Positions 16,573-24,753 of a DNA stretch of 64,000 nucleotides are shown piece by piece. A program made the translations under genes and the position numbers. Location of the stretch: positions 18,759 through 82,758 of the forward strand of contig DCJQ01000025.1 of assembly GCA_002319965.1 (NCBI GenBank), read 5' to 3'. The stretch's first letter is position 1; each line of letters opens with the position of its first letter. The notes under the pieces were generated by a model. It was not told the origin of the DNA. It worked only from the letters and a program-made list of their open reading frames with translations, and did no database searches. The DNA is from Megasphaera sp. UBA1696 (GTDB taxonomy: Bacteria > Bacillota > Negativicutes > Veillonellales > Megasphaeraceae).

Positions 16573-17037
16573 TCAGCAGCAAGAACTGCCGTCACCGCAG
16601 CCGCAGGAGGACGTATCGCTGCTCGTATCATCCCCGCAGCAAGCATCCCCTGTATCTTCCCCGCAGCAGCAAGGCGATGCGTCGCCACAGGTCGTGTCCG
16701 GAGCGGCCTGAGCCGCGTCTTTCAAAATATCGATATCAAATCCGATGAGGGACGCAAATTCCTCATTCGTCGGATAGCGGCCCGAAAACTGAACGGCGCC
16801 GTCGACGAGGATGAGAGGCAGGTCTTCCGGCCCGTGTCCTTGGAGAAAATCGGTAACGGCCTTGGTCTGGACGAATTTCAAGGGGTCGTTCGACAAGTTA
16901 TAGCGGCCGACGTCGATGCCCTTTCCCTTCAGCGTGTCCAACACCGTCGACAGACGCAGCAATTCCGGATCGATGGACGGGCCGCAGAGACCGGTCGGGC
17001 AACACATCGCTTGTTCAAAAATTTCCATTTTCTTCAT
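16573..17037 (-). CDS. arsD: Arsenite metallochaperone ArsD with extended cysteine-rich tail
   Basis: 154 residues. The thioredoxin-like core starts MKKMEIFEQAMCCPTGLCGP and keeps the three cysteines (C12, C13, C18) that hold As(III) and hand it to ArsA. The core ends near residue 105. Beyond it is a tail of about 45 residues with ten cysteines, many vicinal (SPCCCGED, DACCGDD, SSCGCGDG, ending CC). E. coli plasmid ArsD is about 120 residues with two Cys pairs in the tail, so this tail is longer and richer. It lies between arsR and arsA. Extra As/Sb binding capacity is inferred. Confidence 0.93.
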   Translation of the reverse strand: MKKMEIFEQAMCCPTGLCGPSIDPELLRLSTVLDTLKGKGIDVGRYNLSNDPLKFVQTKAVTDFLQGHGPEDLPLILVDGAVQFSGRYPTNEEFASLIGFDIDILKDAAQAAPDTTCGDASPCCCGEDTGDACCGDDTSSDTSSCGCGDGSSCC

Positions 17038-17107
17038 GGTAAAACCTCCTCAATTCATTTATACATTTACATTTATCAATATATCAGGTAAAAGAAAGCC
17101 GGCCATT

Positions 17108-17419
17108 TCAGCAGCAGCGGCCGGCATCGTCGGGAGCCGTATCGCCAGAAGGCGTCATCAAATCGCGGATCATCTGCTGCAGGACATCCCCTTGGTGAAC
17201 ATTCAAGGAATAATAGACCCACTTCCCCTCTCTGCGGCCGGTGACGAGGTTGGCATCACAGAGAATCTTCATGTGATGTGACAGCGTCGGCTGAGACAGA
17301 TTCAAGTCCTCCAAGAGGACACAGGCACAGCGTTCACCCTGCCGCAATAGCGACAAAATGCGCAGTCGCTTTTCATCCCCTAAGGCTTTAAATGTGCGAA
17401 TCGCTTCTTTTTCTTCCAT
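17108..17419 (-). CDS. arsR: ArsR-family arsenite-responsive repressor
   Basis: 103 residues with a winged helix-turn-helix. The As(III) site in the recognition-helix region is visible as ERCACVLLEDLNLSQPTLSH (the CxC pair before the HTH), and the protein ends in another CC. It should repress the arsRDAacr3 operon until arsenite or antimonite binds. Two matching operator dyads overlap and follow the promoter immediately upstream. First gene of the operon. Confidence 0.95.
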   Translation of the reverse strand: MEEKEAIRTFKALGDEKRLRILSLLRQGERCACVLLEDLNLSQPTLSHHMKILCDANLVTGRREGKWVYYSLNVHQGDVLQQMIRDLMTPSGDTAPDDAGRCC

Positions 17420-17436
17420 GCCCCTCTCCCTTTCAT

Positions 17437-17490
17437 ATTGATAGTTATCAATCTATGGACAGTATAATCCTCATATTGATACTTGTCAAT
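17437..17490 (-). promoter_or_regulatory. ars operon promoter with two ArsR operators
   Basis: Minus-strand TTGACA (17484-17489) and TATACT (17461-17466) are 17 bp apart. Two related dyads flank the start site: ATTGATACTTGTCAAT (17475-17490) covers the -35 box and ATTGATAGTTATCAAT (17437-17452) lies just past the expected transcription start. Each sits in a longer direct repeat (CATATTGATA...TCAATCTAT). ArsR repressors bind such ATTGA-type dyads, so this is the operon's operator-promoter. Confidence 0.88.
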
Positions 17491-17500
17491 CTATAGACAA

Positions 17501-17530
17501 AAAAGAAGCCGCCCGAAGGCAGCTTCTCTT
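17501..17530 (-). terminator. Terminator after aspS
   Basis: Minus-strand stem GAAGC(T)GCC/GGC(G)GCTTC with a TTCG-type loop followed by six T ends the recJ-to-aspS operon. Confidence 0.9.
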
Positions 17531-17549
17531 GGATTATATGGTAAAAAAC

Positions 17550-19343
17550 TTATTTGCTGACTAAGTCTTCTTCTACCTGAATATGAAGTTCATGCAGCTG
17601 TTTCAGTGCAACCGTCGACGGAGCTTCGCTCATGGGGTCGATGGCGTTCTGGGTCTTCGGGAAGGCGATGACGTCGCGGATGGACTTGCGTTTGAGCATG
17701 AGCATGATCATGCGGTCCAAGCCGAAGGCCAAACCGCCGTGGGGCGGTGCACCGTATTCGAAGGCCCGGAGGAGGAAGCCGAATTTCTGTTCTGCTTCTT
17801 CCGGCGTCAGGCCGATGGCTTTAAAGACGCGCTGCTGGACGTCGGGCTGGTAGATACGCAGGGAGCCGCCGCCGAGTTCGATGCCGTTGAGGACCAAATC
17901 ATAGGCCTTGGCATAGACGTGACCCGGGTCGGTTTCAAGTTTATCCATATCTTCGTCGCGCATGGCCGTGAACGGATGGTGCATGGCGACGTAGCGTTTT
18001 TCTTCTTCGCTGTATTCAAACATCGGGAAGTCGACGACCCACGTGAAGGCGAATTCGTTTTCGTCGATGAGGTTCATGCGGCGGGCCATTTCTTTACGCA
18101 GTTCGCCGAGGGCGGCAGCGACGACTTTCGGTTTGTCGGCAATCATGAGGACCAAGTCGCCTTTTTCAGCGCCGCAGGCCTTGCCGATTTCAAGGAGCTT
18201 GTCTTCGCCGAAGAATTTCTTGATCTGCGATTTCAAGGTGCCGTCTTCAAGGAAGCCGATCCAAGCGAGACCCTTAGCACCGTAGTGGCTGACGTATTCG
18301 ACGAGGCCGTCCAATTCGCGGCGGGGAATGTCGGCGTCGCCTTTGACGTTGATGGCTTTAACCTGGCCGCCGTTGTCGATGACGCTGCGGAAGACTTTGA
18401 AGTCCGTGTCTTTGACGAGTTCCGTGACGTCGGTGAACTTCATGTCGAAGCGCAGGTCCGGTTTGTCGGAGCCGTAGTTTTCCATGGCGTAGTCCCAAGT
18501 CATGCGGTGAATCGGGAGCTTGACGTCGTGGCCGAGGGTTTCTTTAAAGATGTAGTGTACCATTTCTTCGACGAGAGTCAGGATTTCTTCCTGGTCCATG
18601 AAGGACATTTCCATGTCGAGCTGGGTGAATTCCGGCTGGCGGTCGGCACGCAAATCTTCGTCGCGGAAGCAGCGGGCGATCTGGTAGTAACGGTCCATGC
18701 CGGAGATCATGAGCAGCTGTTTGAAGATCTGGGGCGACTGGGGCAGTGCATAGAACTTGCCTTCGTTGACGCGGCTCGGTACGAGGTAGTCACGAGCCCC
18801 TTCGGGCGTGCTCTTGCACAGTTCCGGCGTTTCGATATCGATGAAGCCGTGGCCGTTCAAGAAGGTACGCATGGCATGCTTTACTTTATGGCGCATGATG
18901 AGGTTGTTCTGCATTTCCGGACGGCGAAGGTCGAGGTAGCGGTATTTCAGGCGGATCTTTTCATCGACGTCGATGTTGTCTTCAATGTAGAACGGCGGCG
19001 TCTTCGACGAATTGAGGATGCGCAGTTCTTCGCAGCGGATTTCGATCGTACCGGTCTTCATCTTGGGGTTGACCGTATCGGCGTCACGCATGCGGACGAC
19101 GCCGCGGACGACGAGAACGTATTCCGTGCGGACCTGTTCTGCCTTATCGAAAGAGGCCTGTTCGTAATCCGGAGAGGCGACGACCTGTACGATGCCCGTG
19201 CGGTCGCGGAGGTCGATGAAAATCAATCCGCCGTGGTCGCGGCGGCGTTCAACCCAGCCGGTTAAGACGACTTCTTTGCCCTTATCCGCTTCACTTACTT
19301 CAGCGCAGTAGTGGGAGCGGTGTAAACCTTCCATTGTATCCAT
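17550..19343 (-). CDS. aspS: Aspartyl-tRNA synthetase
   Basis: 597 residues from ATG 19343 (AAGGGATG upstream; the open frame extends 5' into hisS without a ribosome site). Class II synthetase: N-terminal anticodon-binding OB fold (VVLTGWVERRRDHGGLIFID), catalytic core with motif 2 FRDEDLRADRQPEFTQLDME, the bacterial GAD insertion (about 300-420) and motif 3 GLAFGLDRMIMLML. It charges tRNA-Asp (or also tRNA-Asn in species lacking AsnRS). It is last in the operon, 7 bp after hisS, and is followed by a strong terminator. Confidence 0.97.
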   Translation of the reverse strand: MDTMEGLHRSHYCAEVSEADKGKEVVLTGWVERRRDHGGLIFIDLRDRTGIVQVVASPDYEQASFDKAEQVRTEYVLVVRGVVRMRDADTVNPKMKTGTIEIRCEELRILNSSKTPPFYIEDNIDVDEKIRLKYRYLDLRRPEMQNNLIMRHKVKHAMRTFLNGHGFIDIETPELCKSTPEGARDYLVPSRVNEGKFYALPQSPQIFKQLLMISGMDRYYQIARCFRDEDLRADRQPEFTQLDMEMSFMDQEEILTLVEEMVHYIFKETLGHDVKLPIHRMTWDYAMENYGSDKPDLRFDMKFTDVTELVKDTDFKVFRSVIDNGGQVKAINVKGDADIPRRELDGLVEYVSHYGAKGLAWIGFLEDGTLKSQIKKFFGEDKLLEIGKACGAEKGDLVLMIADKPKVVAAALGELRKEMARRMNLIDENEFAFTWVVDFPMFEYSEEEKRYVAMHHPFTAMRDEDMDKLETDPGHVYAKAYDLVLNGIELGGGSLRIYQPDVQQRVFKAIGLTPEEAEQKFGFLLRAFEYGAPPHGGLAFGLDRMIMLMLKRKSIRDVIAFPKTQNAIDPMSEAPSTVALKQLHELHIQVEEDLVSK

Positions 19344-19350
19344 GAGTAAA

Positions 19351-20616
19351 TCATCCCTTCTTGTGTGTTTCCATATATGCAACAATCCCATCAAGGGGAA
19401 CGCTGACTTGTTCTTTGCTGGCCATATCGCGGACCATAGCGGCGCCGTTGGCCAATTCATCGTCACCGATGATGACCGTGTAATCGGCATTGAGCTTATT
19501 GGCCGACTTCATCTGGCCTTTCATGCTGCGGCCCAAGAGGTCGATTTCAGCATAGAAGCCTTTTTGGCGGAGAGCCTGCTGGAGTTCGAAGGCCTTGGTC
19601 TTCGCCGCATCGCCGAGGGCGACGATGAATACCGGCTTTTTGGCATCCATCGGCGGCATGAGGCCTTGTTCCTTTAAGGTCAGGAGCAATCGTTCCATGC
19701 CGATGGCAAAGCCGATGCCCGGCGTCGACGGACCGCCTACTTCTTCGATGAGGCCGTCGTAGCGGCCGCCGCCGCAGACCGTACTCTGTGCGCCCAGAGG
19801 AGCGTACATGATTTCAAAGGCCGTATTGGTGTAATAGTCGAGGCCGCGGACGAGGCGCGGGTCGAGGGTAAAGGGAATGCCGATGGCCGTCAGATATTCC
19901 TGGACTTTGTGGAAGTGTTCCTTACATTCGTCGCAGAGATTATCCGTAATCAAAGGCACGCCCATTTTCATCATCTTTTCGCCGTCTTCCTTGCAGTCGA
20001 GGACGCGGAGGGGATTCTTTTCCAGCCGCGAATTGCAGTCGTCACAGAGCTGATCCTTCTTATCGGCGAAGAAATCGAGCAGTTTCTGACGGTAAACGGG
20101 ACGGCACTTCGGGCAGCCTACGGAATTGAGGTGCAGGACGAGGTCCGTAAGACCCAGTTCCCGGAAGAGCTGGAAGGCCATGGCGATGATTTCTGCATCG
20201 ACGGCCGGATCCTTGGAGCCGATTTCTTCGACGCCAAACTGAGTAAACTGGCGGTAACGGCCGGCCTGGGGGCGATCATGACGGAACATGGGCCCCATAT
20301 AGTAGAGTTTATGGACCTGCGGTTCGCCGTAGAGCTTGTGCTCGAGAAAGGCCCGGACGACGGATGCCGTATTTTCCGGACGCAGGGTCATACTGCGGCC
20401 GCCGCGGTCTTCAAAGGTATACATTTCTTTGGTAACGACGTCTGTCGTTTCCCCGATACCCCGTAAAAATAATTCGGTACTTTCAAACATAGGCGTACGG
20501 ATTTCGCCAAAACCATAGAGCGAGCAGATTTGCCGGATTCTTGCTTCCAGCCACTGCCATTCCGCCGTCTGTTCCGGCAGGAAATCCTGCGTACCTCTCG
20601 GTGCAGTAATAGCCAT
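19351..20616 (-). CDS. hisS: Histidyl-tRNA synthetase
   Basis: 421 residues from ATG 20616 (GGAGAGG upstream). Class II core with APRGTQDFLP at the N-terminus, TLRPENTASVVRAF (motif 1-2 region), FRHDRPQAGRYRQFTQFGVE (motif 2), the histidine-specific LVRGLDYYTNTAFE and motif 3 GIGFAIGMERLLL, then the anticodon-binding domain. Charges tRNA-His. It lies between hemZ (1-bp gap) and aspS (7-bp gap); the hisS-aspS pair is conserved in Firmicutes. Confidence 0.97.
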   Translation of the reverse strand: MAITAPRGTQDFLPEQTAEWQWLEARIRQICSLYGFGEIRTPMFESTELFLRGIGETTDVVTKEMYTFEDRGGRSMTLRPENTASVVRAFLEHKLYGEPQVHKLYYMGPMFRHDRPQAGRYRQFTQFGVEEIGSKDPAVDAEIIAMAFQLFRELGLTDLVLHLNSVGCPKCRPVYRQKLLDFFADKKDQLCDDCNSRLEKNPLRVLDCKEDGEKMMKMGVPLITDNLCDECKEHFHKVQEYLTAIGIPFTLDPRLVRGLDYYTNTAFEIMYAPLGAQSTVCGGGRYDGLIEEVGGPSTPGIGFAIGMERLLLTLKEQGLMPPMDAKKPVFIVALGDAAKTKAFELQQALRQKGFYAEIDLLGRSMKGQMKSANKLNADYTVIIGDDELANGAAMVRDMASKEQVSVPLDGIVAYMETHKKG

Positions 20617-20617
20617 T

Positions 20618-22072
20618 TTAAATATCCTCTCCTCCGTATACGATAGCACACAAACGGCGGCGCCGAGCCATTTTATCGTCCAGCGCCTGAATGTATGTAT
20701 TGACATCTTTCGGCATATATACTTTTTCCAGCGTATGACCGTCGCGGCCGAGGAACTTCGTCGCCCCGCCCGGTCCGGCTGCCAAGACAGACTGCCGTTC
20801 CTCCATCATTTCGATATTATAAGCACTGACCGTGCCCGGCAAGGCGTAGCCGACATTGGCAAAGCTGGCGGCCATGTATTTCTGGCGGTACATATAATAA
20901 GGGACGTAGCCTCCGCCTGCCAAAACAGACTGACAAAGGCTGACCATGCGGCCCGTCACGTCAGCCGGCGGAATCTTTTCCCGCAGGTCGTGATGGAATA
21001 GAGGTGCCCGTTTTTTTAATGCTAACGTATGAATTGTAACATTTTCCGGGTGCAGTTTGCAAACTATTTCCATATTTTCCTGCATATCCCCCAGGCTTTG
21101 CCCCGGAAGTCCTGCGATAAAATCCATGTTGATGACGGAAAATCCGACCTTGCGGCAAGTCTCATACATGGTATAAATATCGTCTACGCTGTGGCGGCGC
21201 CCCAAGGCATCGAGGAGGTGCTGCTGCATCGTCTGGGGATTGACGCTGATGCGGTTGACGCCGCAGCCCTTGAGCATTGTAAGGACGCTCTCTTCGGCCG
21301 TGTCGGGTCTTCCGGCTTCGACGGTCCATTCTTCGGCGTGCGGGAAATTCTGAGCCAGCCGCTCCATGAGGGGCTGTAGAATCCGCGTCGGAAGACAGGT
21401 CGGCGTCCCGCCGCCGACGTAGAGGGACGTCACGTCGAGGTCATAGTCCCGGCAAAGGGCTGCCAAATCGTCGAAGTCGCGCAGCATAGCGTCGCGAAAA
21501 GCCGTAAGATCGTCCTCCCCTTCCCCGCCGATGAGGCGTGACGGAAAGGAGCAGTACAGGCAGTGACTGGGGCAGTACGGGATGCCGACGTAGAGGGCCA
21601 ATTTACGGCCGCGGTCGGTCACATAAGGCCGCTGGAGGGATGCCATAGCGACGAGGTCCCTGGCCGTCTTTTCGGCCACATCGTAGGTGTCGGTCAGCAC
21701 CGTTTCGGCTTCCTTTTCATCAAGGCCCTGATCAAAGAGATGGTGAACGAGTTTCGTCGGCCGCACGCCGATGAGGGTTCCCCACGGACCGGGGCCGTGA
21801 CCGGTAAAACGCTGGTGCCAGTGAATGAGACAGTCTTTGACGTCCCTTCGCAGACTCTCTTTCGACAAGAGCCCGATTTCAGACGACCACGACCGCCCTT
21901 CCTCGGTAAAGGTACAGCCGACATAAAGATGGCTGCCATCGTCCCTAAAGGTGATGGCAGCTCCGACGTCGCGGCTTTCCCGACCGCCGACATAGCCCAG
22001 GGAGGCCATGACCTGGCCGACGAGGGAATGCAGGCTTTCGGGACCGCAGTACGTATAGGTCTTTACAGACAT
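20618..22072 (-). CDS. hemZ: HemZ-like radical SAM coproporphyrinogen III oxidase-type protein
   Basis: 484 residues from ATG 22072. The radical SAM cluster motif is GIPYCPSHCLYCSFPSR (CxxxCxxC), preceded by a roughly 150-residue N-terminal domain typical of HemZ. Further blocks are SLYVGGGTPTCLP, VEAGRPDT and INMDFIAGLPGQ. HemN/HemZ proteins decarboxylate coproporphyrinogen III without oxygen; many HemN-like relatives do other chemistry (HemW, heme degradation), so the reaction is not certain. It overlaps or abuts fur (1-bp gap), which suggests a link to iron or heme control. Confidence 0.85.
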   Translation of the reverse strand: MSVKTYTYCGPESLHSLVGQVMASLGYVGGRESRDVGAAITFRDDGSHLYVGCTFTEEGRSWSSEIGLLSKESLRRDVKDCLIHWHQRFTGHGPGPWGTLIGVRPTKLVHHLFDQGLDEKEAETVLTDTYDVAEKTARDLVAMASLQRPYVTDRGRKLALYVGIPYCPSHCLYCSFPSRLIGGEGEDDLTAFRDAMLRDFDDLAALCRDYDLDVTSLYVGGGTPTCLPTRILQPLMERLAQNFPHAEEWTVEAGRPDTAEESVLTMLKGCGVNRISVNPQTMQQHLLDALGRRHSVDDIYTMYETCRKVGFSVINMDFIAGLPGQSLGDMQENMEIVCKLHPENVTIHTLALKKRAPLFHHDLREKIPPADVTGRMVSLCQSVLAGGGYVPYYMYRQKYMAASFANVGYALPGTVSAYNIEMMEERQSVLAAGPGGATKFLGRDGHTLEKVYMPKDVNTYIQALDDKMARRRRLCAIVYGGEDI

Positions 22073-22073
22073 C

Positions 22074-22586
22074 TTATTCCGCTTCTTTCGCAGCGGCTTC
22101 CGCTTCTGCTTCGGCGTCGCGTTTCTTCTGGCATTCTTCACAATAGCCGTAGACTTTGAGCTGATGGTCGACGGTATGGAAGTGAAGCTGTTTTTCCAAA
22201 ATCGTTTCCAGTGTTTCCAGAAGGTCGTCTTCGCATTCCCACACCTTCCCGCAGCCGAGGCAGATGAGGTGGTGATGGTAATGGCCTTCATTGTCGCGGT
22301 CGTTCAATTCGTAACGGCTGCAGCCGTCGTCGAAGTCGAGCTTTTTGAGGAGGTCCATCTGGGTGAAGAGATCAAGGGTCCGGTAGACCGTCGCCAAGCC
22401 GATATCGGGGGCCTTCTTTTTGACCAGTTCAAAGACTTCTTCGGCGCTCATATGACGGATCGGGCTTTCGACGAAGGTCCGAAGGATGATCTGGCGCTGA
22501 GACGTCATTTTATATTTTTTGAATTTAATCTTGTCTTTCATGCGTTTCATCATGGTATCCATGATTTCTTTTTTATTGGTTTCCAT
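22074..22586 (-). CDS. fur: Fur-family metal-responsive repressor
   Basis: 170 residues. Winged helix with TSQRQIILRTF and GLATVYRTLDLF, the metal/dimer motif EGHYHHHLICLGCGKVWEC and a second CxxC (YCEECQ) for structural zinc. A long N-terminal basic extension and an Ala/Glu-rich tail are extra. Fur, PerR and Zur are not separable by eye. It lies in the recJ-aspS operon, overlapping the AI-2E family gene by 14 bp and directly before hemZ. Confidence 0.9.
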   Translation of the reverse strand: METNKKEIMDTMMKRMKDKIKFKKYKMTSQRQIILRTFVESPIRHMSAEEVFELVKKKAPDIGLATVYRTLDLFTQMDLLKKLDFDDGCSRYELNDRDNEGHYHHHLICLGCGKVWECEDDLLETLETILEKQLHFHTVDHQLKVYGYCEECQKKRDAEAEAEAAAKEAE

Positions 22587-23652
22587 TTTTATTCATCGCC
22601 TTTTCTCTATAGGTATTGTAAAACCACAGATGTTTGCAGAGAATCTGTAAAACTGCCGTCACCGGGACGGTAAGGATCATGCCGGCTATGCCAAAGAGGG
22701 TCCCGCCGATGAGCAGGGCTATGACAATGACCACGGGATGCAGTTTGATAACGGCACCCATGACCTGGGGCATGATGAGGTGGCTGTCGATCTGTTGAAT
22801 GACGACGTAGAAGATGAGAACCTTCAAGGCCAGGGACAGGTCTATTAAAGCCCCCAAGAGGATGGCCGGTGCCGCGCCGACGATCGGCCCGACGATGGGT
22901 ATCCATTCGGTAATGGCCGCCAAGAGGGCGATGACCATCGGATAGGGCACTCCCAGGACCCACATGCCGATAAACGTCAGGACGGCAATGATGCAGCTCA
23001 TGAGGATCTGGCCGCGGATGTAGCGGCTCAGGACGTGCTGGATTTCCAGAAAGAGAGATGCCAAGTGGTCGCGGTAGCCTGCCGGAAAGATGCCGACAAA
23101 GGTCCGGACCATACGGCTGCCGTCCTTCATGAAGTAGAAGGTAATGATAGGGACGACGAAGAATTCGACGACCGTCCCGGCAATGACGAAGACCGACTGC
23201 AGGAGATTGGTAATGCCGTCGATACCGTAATTGCTGACCTTGGCGAAGGCATCGTTGATGATCCTTTTAACCTGGTCCGGAATGTAAAGCTGGGTCTGTT
23301 CATTTTCAAGCTGCATGACCAAATCTGCCGTCCGATTGACTAAGTTGCTGAAGTTGGCAGCCAACAAATTCGTCTGGACCACTAAGGGCTTGACGATGAT
23401 GTTGGTAATGACCGTCACCAGGAAGATGAAGACCACAAAGGAGATAAGGATGGCAATGCTCACCGGCATCTTGCGCCCGGTAAGGCGCAGAAAGACTTTG
23501 ATGATGCCATCGCGTATAGGCATAAGGATAAAGGTCAGAATGAGAGACACGATGGCCGGCCAGTAGATGGCATGGACCGTTAAAAAGAGGGCCAATGCCA
23601 GGACGGCCAGGGTAACGCGCATCCAAAATTCTGCTTCCTTATAGGTAATCAT
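22573..23652 (-). CDS. AI-2E/PerM-family membrane transporter
   Basis: 359 residues with about seven to eight membrane helices: two near the N-terminus, an amphipathic middle region, then the family block EWIPIVGPIVGAAPAILLGAL and VQQIDSHLIMPQVMG near the C-terminus. Members (YdiK, YtvI, TqsA, PerM) are implicated in signal or ion export, and substrates are mostly unproven. Its 3' end overlaps the start of fur by 14 bp and its start is 3 bp after the MBL gene, so translation is coupled. Confidence 0.88.
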   Translation of the reverse strand: MITYKEAEFWMRVTLAVLALALFLTVHAIYWPAIVSLILTFILMPIRDGIIKVFLRLTGRKMPVSIAILISFVVFIFLVTVITNIIVKPLVVQTNLLAANFSNLVNRTADLVMQLENEQTQLYIPDQVKRIINDAFAKVSNYGIDGITNLLQSVFVIAGTVVEFFVVPIITFYFMKDGSRMVRTFVGIFPAGYRDHLASLFLEIQHVLSRYIRGQILMSCIIAVLTFIGMWVLGVPYPMVIALLAAITEWIPIVGPIVGAAPAILLGALIDLSLALKVLIFYVVIQQIDSHLIMPQVMGAVIKLHPVVIVIALLIGGTLFGIAGMILTVPVTAVLQILCKHLWFYNTYREKAMNKNGNQ

Positions 23653-23655
23653 GGC

Positions 23656-24291
23656 TTACCAGCCTCCATCCAAGAAGGGATTGCCCATCCGTTCGTCGCC
23701 GACCGTCGTCGCCGGGCCGTGGCCGGGCAGGACGATGGTATCGTCAGGAAGGGTCAAGAGTTTCTTTTCAATGCTGTCCAGTAAGATATCGGACGAGCCG
23801 CCGTATAAGTCGGTCCGGCCGACGGAATAGCGGAACAAGGTGTCACCGGAAAAGACGACGCCTTCCCCATAGAGGCTGAGCCCGCCCGGCGTATGGCCCG
23901 GCGTTTCCAGGACCTTGAAGCGCAGCGTCCCCAGGCTGATGACGTCCCCGTCTTTGGCTAAGTGATCGGCAGACGTGCATTCAATGGGCTGTCCCATGAA
24001 CATGGACAGGTTGTGATGCGAATTAGAGATGAGCCCGGCATCGCCGGCGCCGACGTAGACCGGTACGTTCTTGCGCTGGCGCAGCTCCTGTAAGGCTCCG
24101 ATATGGTCGGCATGACCATGGGTCAGGAAGATGAATTTCAGATCCAGCTCATAGCGGGACAAGGCCCGGTCGATGGCGTTGTAATCCCAGGCCGGATCGA
24201 CGACCATGGCCTCTTTCGTGTCGCTGTCATAGACGACGTAGCAATTGGTCATGATCGGTCCGAGTTCCATGCTGATATATTGCATACTCAT
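23656..24291 (-). CDS. MBL-fold metallohydrolase (glyoxalase II-like)
   Basis: 211 residues with the complete zinc-binding set THGHADHIGAL, ETPGHTPGGL, VFSGDTLF and LPGHGPATTV. This short form is widespread and is usually annotated as hydroxyacylglutathione hydrolase-like, but without a C-terminal glutathione-binding domain it is more likely a general thioester or persulfide-type hydrolase. Start ATG at 24291 with a second Met at codon 3. Inside the recJ-aspS operon between dtd (12-bp gap) and the AI-2E family gene (3-bp gap). Confidence 0.85.
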   Translation of the reverse strand: MSMQYISMELGPIMTNCYVVYDSDTKEAMVVDPAWDYNAIDRALSRYELDLKFIFLTHGHADHIGALQELRQRKNVPVYVGAGDAGLISNSHHNLSMFMGQPIECTSADHLAKDGDVISLGTLRFKVLETPGHTPGGLSLYGEGVVFSGDTLFRYSVGRTDLYGGSSDILLDSIEKKLLTLPDDTIVLPGHGPATTVGDERMGNPFLDGGW

Positions 24292-24303
24292 GTCGATTCC
24301 TCC

Positions 24304-24753
24304 TTAAAAAGTTTTTTTGCTGTCCAATAAAATAGTAACCGGCCCGTCGTTCTCCAGGGATACGACCATGTGGGTACGGAAGCGTCCCGTCGCCGTCTCT
24401 ACGCCAAGGGCGCGGACAGCTTCGACGAATCGGGTGTATAAGGCTTCGGCCTGTTCCGGTTTGGCAGCTTCTGTATAACTTGGGCGGCGGCCGTGGCGGG
24501 CATCTCCATAGAGGGTAAACTGGGAGATGACCAGCATGTCACCGCCTTTATCGAGAAGGGAATCGTTCAGTTTCCCCGCTTCATCTTCAAAGATTCGCAG
24601 GTGAACGATCTTATCGGCCAGGTACAGGGCGTCCTTTTCATCATCTTCGACGGAGACGCCGAGGAGGACCGTAAGGCCTTCGGCAGCCTTGCCGACGAGG
24701 ACGCCGTCTGAGGTGACCGATGATGTCAGCGTCTTTTGTACGACGGCTCTCAT
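24304..24753 (-). CDS. dtd: D-aminoacyl-tRNA deacylase
   Basis: 149 residues, the standard length. It removes D-amino acids and glycine wrongly attached to tRNA. Catalytic-site motifs SQFTLYGDAR and, near the C-terminus, NDGPVTILLD (the Gly-cisPro cross-subunit motif of DTD appears here as NDGPVT). It overlaps the end of rel by 4 bp (ATGA), so the two are translationally coupled, an arrangement conserved in Firmicutes. Confidence 0.96.
   Translation of the reverse strand: MRAVVQKTLTSSVTSDGVLVGKAAEGLTVLLGVSVEDDEKDALYLADKIVHLRIFEDEAGKLNDSLLDKGGDMLVISQFTLYGDARHGRRPSYTEAAKPEQAEALYTRFVEAVRALGVETATGRFRTHMVVSLENDGPVTILLDSKKTF

Noticed and set aside
24304..24753. Possible frame error at the dtd/rel overlap
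   Set aside because: The 4-bp ATGA overlap is a normal coupling arrangement, and both proteins are full length.
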